Assembly (NCBI GenBank): GCA_022360055.1
Contig: JAKSDO010000083.1
Coordinates: 1-64,000 of the forward strand
DNA: 64,000 nt
Direction: 5' to 3'
DNA from: Cytophagales bacterium
GTDB lineage: Bacteria; Bacteroidota; Bacteroidia; Cytophagales; Cyclobacteriaceae
Position numbers and translations under genes: made by a program. Below the pieces are notes generated by a model, which made no database searches, was not told the origin of the DNA, and saw only the letters and a program-made list of their open reading frames with translations. Shown in pieces: positions 9,417-17,271 of the stretch; position 1 is the stretch's first letter, and each line of letters starts with the position of its first letter.

Positions 9417-10709
9417 ATGGGTAAATATCGAAATGCTTTAATACTTATTGGGATAATAAACATTTTTTACACTTGCGATGATCCGTCTCAGGTCGGTGTT
9501 GATTTTATCGGAGAAGATCCGCTTACCGTGACCTACTACGACACGCTTTCCGTAAGTATTTCCACTGTGAGAATTGACTCATTACCGACAAGTAATCTAT
9601 CCGGGTTGCTGATCGGGAAAAGCGAGGATGAACACCTTGGTTCTGTTACGGCAAAAGCATTTTTCCAGGTGGGCAGGGATTCTTTGGGTACCTACCCCGA
9701 CGATGAAAATGCGAAATATGACTCATTGACCCTTGAAATGATTTTCAACGGCTATTCATACTATGATACGACACAAATTCAGACCTTCTACCTGTATTCG
9801 GTGATAGACGAGATGGAATTGGGCGATGACGGATTGCTGTATAACACAAGTGATGTTCCGTACGATACGACATCCGTTTATTATCTCGGACAGGTAAGTT
9901 TTCTCCCCAGGGTGAGAAAAGACGAACCCGAATACATGCGCTTAGATGATGTCTTTGGACGAACCTTGTTCGAACTGCTTCAGCAAAAAGACGATATCGT
10001 TACGAGCAGCGATGAATTTAAAGCATACATCCGGGGTTTTGCCCTGGTGCCCGACACTTCGAATACGTGTATTATCGGGCTGGGAAACGAGACAAACATC
10101 AAATTGTTTTACCGGCAGGACGGCGCTCAGGTCGAACAGGTATTTCCGATCGCCAATAACATTCATTTCACACGGATTGCTGCCGATACTTCAAATGCTG
10201 TTTTTCATGCCCTTCCGACCCAGCGAGCCTCTTTGTCATCCGACGAAACCGGAGACATAGCTTTTATACAGGGAGGTACGGGCCTCGGAATAAGACTGGA
10301 ATTTCCATACCTCGATTATGTGCGGGAACTGAGCGAAAATAATTTGGTCACCGATGCGGAATTGATCCTCAGGCCTGTAAAGGGCTCGTACTCGGGTTTG
10401 AATCCTCTACCCTCCGATTTAACTGCGTATAAAATTGATAAATACAACAACATAACTGGCGAATTCGTCATAAACCCGCTTCTTTTTTATGATGACGAGT
10501 ACAACGAAGACACGTTCTATAGAATAAGCATCAACGGCTTTTTGGAAGATCAGCTCAATCTGCTGGAAAACGATGGCTCGGCACTGTTAATTACACTTCC
10601 GAAATCAGACGATTCCGGTACCGTAAACAGAATTTATATTGGCAATAAAGACCATCGGAGCAAATCCTATTTAAGATTGCTCGTCATGAATATTAATGAT
10701 GCATTTTAA
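9417..10709 (+). CDS. DUF4270 family lipoprotein
   Basis: A 430-residue lipoprotein. The signal segment ends in IFYTC, and the mature sequence starts DDPSQVGVDFIGEDPLTVTY, the characteristic opening of DUF4270 proteins. The rest is beta-rich with repeated 'Y.S..L.M.F' strands, and the family's C-terminal block is present (YRISINGFLEDQLN, then LLITLPKSDD and NRIYIGNKDH). DUF4270 proteins are exported proteins of Bacteroidota often found beside kelch lipoproteins, as here (33 bases to the next gene). The molecular role is not established. The start at 9417 follows GGAGGATGG, which gives a usable purine-rich stretch. Confidence 0.85.
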   Translation: MGKYRNALILIGIINIFYTCDDPSQVGVDFIGEDPLTVTYYDTLSVSISTVRIDSLPTSNLSGLLIGKSEDEHLGSVTAKAFFQVGRDSLGTYPDDENAKYDSLTLEMIFNGYSYYDTTQIQTFYLYSVIDEMELGDDGLLYNTSDVPYDTTSVYYLGQVSFLPRVRKDEPEYMRLDDVFGRTLFELLQQKDDIVTSSDEFKAYIRGFALVPDTSNTCIIGLGNETNIKLFYRQDGAQVEQVFPIANNIHFTRIAADTSNAVFHALPTQRASLSSDETGDIAFIQGGTGLGIRLEFPYLDYVRELSENNLVTDAELILRPVKGSYSGLNPLPSDLTAYKIDKYNNITGEFVINPLLFYDDEYNEDTFYRISINGFLEDQLNLLENDGSALLITLPKSDDSGTVNRIYIGNKDHRSKSYLRLLVMNINDAF

Positions 10710-10742
10710 ATTATTGGAGGAATCGAAACAGAAACGAATACA

Positions 10743-11780
10743 ATGAATAACATGGCAAAAAACTTAATGACGAAAAGTAAGATTAAATTCGCAGCAGGGG
10801 CACTGTTCCTTCTATTTTTTGCGACATCGGCTTGTGACAATAACGATGATGCGGATGAGCTTCTGGGAAACTGGATCGAACGCTCTGATTTTGAAGGAAA
10901 AACCAGGTCGAGTTCCGTCGCCTTTTCCATTGGTGACAAAGCCTATGTAGGAACAGGCTTTAACGGCAGTGACGATGAATATTTCAGTGATTTTTGGAGG
11001 TACGATCCGCAACTTAATTTTTGGCAAAAAATGGCCGACTTCCCCGGTACTCCGAGAAGTAGCGCCGTAGGTTTCAGCGTTAATGAAAAAGGATATGTCG
11101 GAACGGGTTTTGACGGAGACGACGAGCTGGGAGATTTTTGGGAATACAATCCGGATACAAATGAATGGACGCAAAAAGCTGATTTCGGGGGAAGCGCAAG
11201 AAGAAGTGCGGTCGGTTTTGGGCTCAACGGAAAAGGCTATATCGGCACCGGGTATGACGGAAGTAATTTGAAAGATTTCTGGGAGTATAATCCTCAAGAG
11301 GATACATGGGCTCAAATTCCAAGTCTCGGCGGCTCGAAGCGAAAAGATGCCGTGGCATTTGTTTTGGGAAATATTGCCTATGTGGGAACAGGAATACATA
11401 ACGGAACATTTGAGCATGACTTCTGGGCGCTTAACGGAGACCTGATCGGTTCCGAAGAATTCCCGTGGGAGCAGTTGCAGGATTTGGATGTGGAAGACGA
11501 CTATATGATCCTCCGGCAAGGAGCAGTTGGCTTTGGACTGAATAACCGGGGGTATATTGCCACAGGCTCCGCGGGGCAAATCACAAACACGGTATGGGAA
11601 TATGTGCCGGGAAGCGATATATGGCAGGAAAGAACAGCTCTTGAAGGAGCCGCCAGAACAGATGCCATCGCGTTTACGGTTAATGATGGCGCATACGTAA
11701 CCACCGGCAGAAACGGAAGTACCTACTACGACGATTTGTGGGAATTCAGACCCACCGAAGCGTACGACGAGGATGATTAA
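10743..11780 (+). CDS. kelch-repeat beta-propeller lipoprotein
   Basis: A 345-residue lipoprotein with signal segment FLLFFATSAC. The mature part is six kelch-type repeats, each with the core '(A/G).GF....KGY(V/I)GTG.(D/N)G......DFW.Y.P....W'. Examples are GYVGTGFDGDDELGDFWEYN and GYIGTGYDGSNLKDFWEYN. This predicts a six-bladed propeller on the cell surface or in the periplasm. It follows the DUF4270 gene by 33 bases on the same strand, so the two are likely co-transcribed. Kelch propellers usually bind proteins or glycans; no catalytic residues of galactose oxidase are evident. ATG codons at 10743, 10752 and 10767 are all possible starts. Confidence 0.85.
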   Translation: MNNMAKNLMTKSKIKFAAGALFLLFFATSACDNNDDADELLGNWIERSDFEGKTRSSSVAFSIGDKAYVGTGFNGSDDEYFSDFWRYDPQLNFWQKMADFPGTPRSSAVGFSVNEKGYVGTGFDGDDELGDFWEYNPDTNEWTQKADFGGSARRSAVGFGLNGKGYIGTGYDGSNLKDFWEYNPQEDTWAQIPSLGGSKRKDAVAFVLGNIAYVGTGIHNGTFEHDFWALNGDLIGSEEFPWEQLQDLDVEDDYMILRQGAVGFGLNNRGYIATGSAGQITNTVWEYVPGSDIWQERTALEGAARTDAIAFTVNDGAYVTTGRNGSTYYDDLWEFRPTEAYDEDD

Positions 11781-12429
11781 ATCCGGGTATACGAGCGGAT
11801 AAATGTTATAAGGTTAAGGGATGTTCCGTTCGAACCTGAAAAGACCCGGAGGCATTCCATAGAGCAAATGCGGACCGGAGGCCACGCACATATAACTGCA
11901 GCTCCCTGGTTCGAGCGTATCGCCCGGACTCGGATGCTGTTCGACATCGCTACCGGTTCGAGCATATCGCTCGGACCCTCGCCCGGACGCCTATGTTATT
12001 TACCATCTGCAAGTCTTCAAACTATAAATGAATGGGGAAAATCCTGCCTGCGGCAGGCGGTTGGTTCCGTTCGTTGAGCAAAAGCGTAAAAATTACTTAT
12101 GACCAATATTATGTCGAGGATCGGAACTTCGGCTTCGTACATGACTTCGGCCATTGACCGGATAAACTTAAAGAAGGTCAAAGACTTCCGGTATCATCAT
12201 ACGTTTGCAATGATCCGGTGGGACACGACAAACTTTGTCCGATGGGATCCTGACCGGGTCAACTATCCGAACACAAAAAACAGACCATTCATCTATAAAA
12301 TCACGCTGTATGTAGATTATATAAAATTCTCGATTAACGATCGTGAACCTCAGGTGTCTAATAATCGAAAGAAATGATTTCCAGGTCATTATCTGTCAGA
12401 TGACATAATTTTCATAAACTCATAATCGG
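11781..12429. other. 649-bp spacer with short repeats, no convincing gene
   Basis: A 92-codon plus-strand frame at 12099-12377 shows no domain or signal peptide and its codon use does not convince me. The spacer contains the 22-bp direct repeats at 11908 and 11955 and a small palindrome, CCTGCC-TGC-GGCAGG (about 12043-12057), of the kind dispersed in genomes of this phylum. Confidence 0.45.
11908..11976 (+). repeat. two direct repeats of about 22 bp
   Basis: GGTTCGAGCGTATCGCCCGG (11908) and GGTTCGAGCATATCGCTCGG (11955) differ at two positions over these 20 bases and start 47 bases apart. Both continue with AC. They lie in non-coding DNA after the kelch gene. They could be remnants of a short tandem duplication or a protein-binding site. 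Confidence 0.5.
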
Positions 12430-13884
12430 ATGAAACCTTCGAAAACAAACAAGTTTGGTATGCTTGCCTTGTCGATCATACTTATTTTCTTTTCATGCTC
12501 GGACGAAGCAGAGCCCATTATTCCGAACGACAACAGCCCGGATGTCCCGGACATTGAAGAAAACGAATACACCGGCATTAATCAGTGGATCCTGGAAAAC
12601 ATGTATCTCTATTACTTTTGGAATGACGAAATACCCGATGGTCCTGACATGAGCAAAGCGCCGGCAGATTTTTTCGGCTCACTGCTATATTCGTTCGATG
12701 AATCGACGAACCCGGGAGGCGACCGGTTTTCGTTTATAAGTGAGGATGCTGACGAATTAATGGCCGAATTTTCCGGAGAAAGCAAATCCACCGGAATCCA
12801 ATTCAGGTTGTTTTATAAATCCTCCGGGAGCAACGCGATTATGGCTCAAATTATTTATGTGCTCCATGACTCTCCCGCAGATCAGGCCGGCTTGCAAAGA
12901 GGAGATATCTTTACGCGGGTAAACGGAATAACATTGGACGATGAGAATTACCCGGATCTCCTCTACGACCATGATCACATGACGCTGACGATGGCCGAAG
13001 CGCAGAACGGCACAATTAATGAATTGAACGAATCTGTCACTTTAAACGCGGTTGTATTGCAGGAAAATCCCGTTTACCTGGACAGCATTTACGATCTCAA
13101 CGGCACAAAAGTCGGATATCTGGTGTACAATCAGTTTATCCCGGGACCCTATGACAGCAATGTCGAAACATTTGATGAGCAGTTATCAGCGATTTTCTCA
13201 TCGTTCGGCTCATCCGGGATCAATGAATTGATCATTGACCTGCGGTATAACCCGGGAGGTTACGTATCTTCAGCCGTCACGCTGGCCAGCCTCATCGGAA
13301 AAAGTGTAAGCTCCGGCGATATATTTTTTAAGGAGGAGTACAACGATGAATTTCAGGAATATCTTGAGGATTATTATGGCCCGGATTACTTCTATGTGAA
13401 TTTTGAGGATAAAGCGGAAAACGTCGGCGACCGGATAAACCGCGTATTCTTTCTGGTGACCGGTTATTCCGCTTCATCCAGCGAATTGGTGATCAACGGA
13501 TTAAAACCTTATATGGATGTGGTGCTCATTGGCGAGCAGACTTACGGGAAAAATGTGGGTTCCATAACCATTACGGCCGATGCATCCGACGATCATAACT
13601 GGGCGTTACAGCCCATTGTAATGAAGGCGTACAACAGTCTTGGGCATTCGGATTACACGGCCGGATTTGTTCCGGATACGGAGGTGATCGAGCCGCTGGA
13701 TTTGGTCCCGTTTGGAGACGCGGAAAACCCGCTTCTAAAGCAGGCCTTGTTCATGATCAGTGGCACGGCGAGAATTGCCCGACAAGAACAGAGGGACATG
13801 CCGGGCATCATCGACGCTTCGGTTGCCCATAAACCGGTTACAATGAAGCGCATAGCAAATCCGGGGACAGAGGGATCAAATTAA
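12430..13884 (+). CDS. S41 family (C-terminal processing-type) peptidase lipoprotein
   Basis: A 484-residue exported serine peptidase. The N-terminus is a lipoprotein signal (ALSIILIFFSC). An N-terminal helical region (INQWILENMYLYYFWNDE) is typical of Bacteroidota S41 lipoproteins. A PDZ domain follows (HDSPADQAGLQRGDIFTRVN, about residues 145-165), then the S41 core with IIDLRYNPGG, the catalytic Ser in YSASSSELVINGL, and the catalytic Lys in GEQTYGKNVGS. The family cleaves C-terminal tails of envelope proteins; the substrate here is unknown. It is likely transcribed alone and ends at a good terminator. Confidence 0.9.
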   Translation: MKPSKTNKFGMLALSIILIFFSCSDEAEPIIPNDNSPDVPDIEENEYTGINQWILENMYLYYFWNDEIPDGPDMSKAPADFFGSLLYSFDESTNPGGDRFSFISEDADELMAEFSGESKSTGIQFRLFYKSSGSNAIMAQIIYVLHDSPADQAGLQRGDIFTRVNGITLDDENYPDLLYDHDHMTLTMAEAQNGTINELNESVTLNAVVLQENPVYLDSIYDLNGTKVGYLVYNQFIPGPYDSNVETFDEQLSAIFSSFGSSGINELIIDLRYNPGGYVSSAVTLASLIGKSVSSGDIFFKEEYNDEFQEYLEDYYGPDYFYVNFEDKAENVGDRINRVFFLVTGYSASSSELVINGLKPYMDVVLIGEQTYGKNVGSITITADASDDHNWALQPIVMKAYNSLGHSDYTAGFVPDTEVIEPLDLVPFGDAENPLLKQALFMISGTARIARQEQRDMPGIIDASVAHKPVTMKRIANPGTEGSN

Positions 13885-13954
13885 ATTCCATATCTCGCGC
13901 ATCACAAGGTTAGAGGAATAAAGAATCGGGTAGTTTGCTTTAAAAGGCGAAAAG

Positions 13955-13982
13955 GCCGGCCTCCCTGAGGCTGGCTTTTTTT
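13955..13982 (+). terminator. rho-independent terminator after the S41 peptidase
   Basis: GCCGGCCTC and GAGGCTGGC pair (one G-T wobble) around a CCT loop and are followed by seven T. An A-run on the 5' side (GAAAAG) is short, so it mainly serves the plus-strand gene. Confidence 0.85.
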
Positions 13983-14120
13983 CATTGAAGAGCGATCCGG
14001 CCGATCTAAATCTCCATCTGTTGATCGCAATGAAATCGAATTCTGCAAACGGGCTCCGCAATTGGGCCCTTTTCAAGGTATCCGGAATTGCAAAATATTC
14101 AACCCTGACCTGCTGCGCCC

Positions 14121-14828
14121 TCAGATCTTTCCGTCCAATACCTGCGCATGAAAATTTTCTTTATAATTATCCCCAATCGGGAGCGAGGTCTCCTTTATTC
14201 TGATTTTTCCATTGCGCACGGAATGTATTTTGCTTATCGATATAATATATGATCGGTGAATCCTGATAAATCCTTTGTGCTCCAGGATCTTCTCCATGGA
14301 CTTCATACTTTTCAGCGTGAGTATCGGATTTTTTTGGTCCGTGTGGATTTTAAGATAATCCTTATATCCTTCAATAAAATAGATCGCATCGAGCATCACC
14401 TTCACCATGTTGTGCTCTGTTTTAATAAATATGAAGTCGTTTGAAGCATCCCGGACCGGTGGCCTGTTTTTACCCATCCTTTTCAACGCCTTTTCCGTCG
14501 CAATCAGAAATCGTTCAAATGAAAAAGGTTTTAACAGGTAATCTACCGCGTCGAGTTCAAAGCCCTGTACTGCAAACGAATCGTACGCAGTGGTAAAAAT
14601 TACTTTAGGGCCATTCTCCAAAACTTTGACCAGTTGCAAGCCGTTGATATCCGGCATATTTATGTCTGAATAAATAAGATCAATAGGTTCATTGTTTATC
14701 ACCTCCAATGCTTCTCCGGAGTTATCGAACGTCCCGACAAGACGGAGAAACGGGATTTTATTTATGTAACCCTCCACGAGCTCCAGGGCCAGCGGTTCAT
14801 CATCGATTGCAATACAATTGATCGTCAT
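14121..14828 (-). CDS. LytTR-family response regulator
   Basis: A 235-residue regulator. The receiver domain (residues 1-120) has the acidic pair IDDEP (Asp9, Asp10), the phosphoacceptor Asp55 in IYSDINMPD, Thr in FTTAYD and Lys in LLKPF. The C-terminal LytTR DNA-binding domain (about 130-232) shows FIFIKTEHNMVKV, YKDYLKIHT, MEKILEHKGFIRIHRSYI and IPIG-type ending (LPIGDNYKENF). It overlaps the histidine kinase gene upstream by 4 bases (ATGA type), so the two are translationally coupled and form a LytS/LytR-type two-component pair. LytTR proteins bind paired short direct repeats; the targets are not identifiable here. Confidence 0.93.
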   Translation of the reverse strand: MTINCIAIDDEPLALELVEGYINKIPFLRLVGTFDNSGEALEVINNEPIDLIYSDINMPDINGLQLVKVLENGPKVIFTTAYDSFAVQGFELDAVDYLLKPFSFERFLIATEKALKRMGKNRPPVRDASNDFIFIKTEHNMVKVMLDAIYFIEGYKDYLKIHTDQKNPILTLKSMKSMEKILEHKGFIRIHRSYIISISKIHSVRNGKIRIKETSLPIGDNYKENFHAQVLDGKI

Positions 14829-15871
14829 GCCAGATTAAGTTCAAGTTTAGCGGTAAACAGATCCTCTCCGTTGTTGTACTTTAGCCTGTATTTTTCGGGA
14901 TACAGAAGTTCCAGTCTCCTGGCCACATTGTTCAAACCAATCCCCAACGAATCGCATTTTTTATTTCCAAGCCTGCGGTCGACTTTTTTCGGACAACTAT
15001 TTAATGCCTCAAATACCAGTTCATCGCCGACTATTTTGAGTTTAATGTCGATAATAGAGGTTTCGTTGTAGGAAATGCCGTGCTTAAACGCATTTTCGAC
15101 AAATGGTATAAACAGCAAAGGTTCGACATCGTGACCATCGGGCACTCCGTCGCAATTGAACCGAATGGAAATGTTGCCTTTTTTTGAAAGGCGGAATTTT
15201 TGCAACGCAATGTAGTTTTGGATGTATCCAATTTCCCTGTCCAACGGTACTTTTTTCCCGTTTGATTCGTACAGCATATACCTCATCATATCGGAAAGCA
15301 ATAAAACCGCCTCGCCGGTCAATTCCGATTTTGAGCTGGACAGGGAATAGATGCTGTTTAAGCTATTAAACAAAAAATGCGGATTTATCTGGGATTTAAG
15401 AAAAGACAGCTCTGCTTTTACGCGTTCTTTGTGCGTCTCTTCCTTCAACCTTCTTTGCTTTAAAGATTCTACAATCGACTCAAAACTAATTCCGAGCGCA
15501 TAATATATAATTAATGGAAAAACAATAACGAACGGAGGCCATTGACCGTCCTCCACCTGGTTTTTATTTCCGGGCGGAGTGGCTCCGTATTCCTGAAAAA
15601 GAAGTGATAACATCACGTAGGCAAGGACAAAAGAGCCGGCCAATACTCCAAAATAAAGCAGATATCGGCCTTTGTTTAACAGCTTTGGGATCAATACGGA
15701 TATATTCAGGATATAAAACGGCACGAGTGCCGACAGCGTGATCGTAATCCATTGCAACCTGGGATCATATCCGGATCTAAGGAAAAGCGCCATGGGTACG
15801 ATGATAAATATCCCAATAACTATAACATGAAACACAATTACTCTTAAGTTAAGATTTTCCAAAGCCTTCAT
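14825..15871 (-). CDS. LytS/YehU-type sensor histidine kinase
   Basis: A 348-residue membrane kinase. Four hydrophobic segments lie at about residues 9-31, 42-62, 69-92 and 112-131, followed by a short coiled linker (KQRRLKEETHKERVKAEL). The His_kinase block is LKSQINPHFLFNSLNSIYSL, with phosphoacceptor His165. The ATPase part has the N-box FIPFVENAFKHGIS and the G-box GIGLNNVARRLELLYP. It lacks a large extracytoplasmic sensor domain, so signals are probably sensed within the membrane. It is the first gene of an operon with the LytTR regulator. Confidence 0.92.
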   Translation of the reverse strand: MKALENLNLRVIVFHVIVIGIFIIVPMALFLRSGYDPRLQWITITLSALVPFYILNISVLIPKLLNKGRYLLYFGVLAGSFVLAYVMLSLLFQEYGATPPGNKNQVEDGQWPPFVIVFPLIIYYALGISFESIVESLKQRRLKEETHKERVKAELSFLKSQINPHFLFNSLNSIYSLSSSKSELTGEAVLLLSDMMRYMLYESNGKKVPLDREIGYIQNYIALQKFRLSKKGNISIRFNCDGVPDGHDVEPLLFIPFVENAFKHGISYNETSIIDIKLKIVGDELVFEALNSCPKKVDRRLGNKKCDSLGIGLNNVARRLELLYPEKYRLKYNNGEDLFTAKLELNLA

Positions 15872-16437
15872 CGGTCTTGCCCTTTGTGTTTTAATCGGAT
15901 CGATTAAATGTAGGCCGGAACCAAGGCTAATTAAAATTTTATAGATTCAGGCCCTGATTTACAAAACCAAAAGCCATATTTTGACTACCAACTACTTTGT
16001 ACGACTTGATCCAGAAATCATGCGTAAATTTCCAAGGCCAGGCCGGGTTTATGTTTTCGGTGTCCGGACGGTTTATCCCGGGACATGTCGGGAAATCACG
16101 GATCTTTCGGCTTATATCTTTCATCGAAGTTCCGTAAAACTCCGCTTCAGACATACGCAAAACAACCATGACAACTTGATGATACGCCATCTTTTCATTG
16201 AAATGTACCATATAAACCGGCCAAATATCCATGCTCCATCTCCTTCCGGATTACCTGGGATACATTGTATGTGCCGGGCATCCTGCGCAGGCAGTCATTA
16301 TTAACCGGATCCGGATCTGTAAAACCACAGAAAACCAAGAGGCATTCAAAAGATCCTCCGGAAATACCGGAATTCGGTAAAGAAAATAATTGAACCGCAC
16401 GTGTAATCTTCATTGTATTGTTTTAATAGTCAAGCTT
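15872..16437. other. spacer between the kinase operon and the DUF4249 operon
   Basis: Minus-strand frames at 15939-16232 and 16195-16413 follow the DUF4249 gene in the same direction but lack homology I can name, and overlap each other. They may be pieces of a decayed third gene of that operon. The promoter of the kinase gene should lie in the left part. Confidence 0.4.
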
Positions 16438-17265
16438 TCAAGGCATCCGAACTTCAAAGAGCATACTATCGCTATTGAAGGAGGTAAAAATGCCCAGTCC
16501 ATTATTGATGTTGTTCAACGGCTCATTGAGATTCCTGGAATCCTGCTCGATCGATTCATATAAATCGGCATACTCCTGGTTGACCTTAAAAAGTTTTACC
16601 CGGTATGTTCCGTATTGTTCAAGACTCATACCGCGTATTCTGTAGATATCCAGTTGTGTCGGTTGAGTTATAAATGAGAAGTTTCGCTGTCCGAAAAATT
16701 CCTCAATTACGCCGTTCACATCAACCGATGCCGGATGTTCTTCGATATTTTCAATGAGGATGTAATAATAATCGCGATTATCATTTTCCCACGTGACATC
16801 AACGTCCTCAATATCTCTAAACCTGAAATCGAAGATTTCGTAGATGGGTTCAATAAATATCTCTTCATCTGAAATCTCAAGGCCTTCGGGCTTTTGCGGC
16901 ACGGTGGTGTATGCCGTGATCTCCCCGTCGTAATAATTCATTCGAAACTCGTATGTTTCGCCGGCAAGTATTTGCAGGTCCTCTCCCGGATAATGATAAT
17001 ACCCGGAGTCCCCTTCGGACAAAACAAGCCGATAAGCCATATCGTTATGTACGATGTCGATCACCGCATCATTGATATGGAATTCTTCCGTCGAATCGGC
17101 ATTGAAGGGGATCAGGCTGGTGACTTTTATATTTGTTACCGGCTCCCCTGCATACAAATATCCCGCGACAACTACGGTATTCACATACGGCACTTCTGCC
17201 GGATCCTCCGTACACGCCGGAGCCAGAAGAAATATCAGGAGTGTATAAAAAACGGATTTTTTCAT
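16438..17265 (-). CDS. DUF4249 family lipoprotein
   Basis: A 275-residue lipoprotein with signal segment LLIFLLAPAC. After Cys the sequence has the DUF4249 layout: VVVAGYLYAGEP..NIKVTSLIPF near the N-terminus, a beta-rich middle with YHYPGEDLQILAGETYEF and ITAYTTVPQKPEGLEIS, and DYYYILIEN later. It starts 6 bases after the TonB receptor stop codon and is clearly in the same operon. DUF4249 proteins regularly accompany TonB receptors of this type, and are thought to be surface partners, by analogy with SusD. The ligand is unknown. Confidence 0.87.
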   Translation of the reverse strand: MKKSVFYTLLIFLLAPACTEDPAEVPYVNTVVVAGYLYAGEPVTNIKVTSLIPFNADSTEEFHINDAVIDIVHNDMAYRLVLSEGDSGYYHYPGEDLQILAGETYEFRMNYYDGEITAYTTVPQKPEGLEISDEEIFIEPIYEIFDFRFRDIEDVDVTWENDNRDYYYILIENIEEHPASVDVNGVIEEFFGQRNFSFITQPTQLDIYRIRGMSLEQYGTYRVKLFKVNQEYADLYESIEQDSRNLNEPLNNINNGLGIFTSFNSDSMLFEVRMP

Positions 17266-17271
17266 TCTGAA

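Noticed and set aside
10812..11579. 255-codon minus-strand open frame
   Set aside because: Antisense to the kelch repeats; its own repeats are the mirror of the kelch blades.
11895..12000. GTTCGAG motifs as possible tRNA T-arms
   Set aside because: The motifs repeat as direct repeats and no acceptor stem or anticodon arm matches.
12099..12377. 92-codon plus-strand open frame in the spacer before the S41 gene
   Set aside because: No signal peptide or domain; considered as a DUF4907-like gene because of the DUF4270/kelch neighbours, but the motifs do not match.
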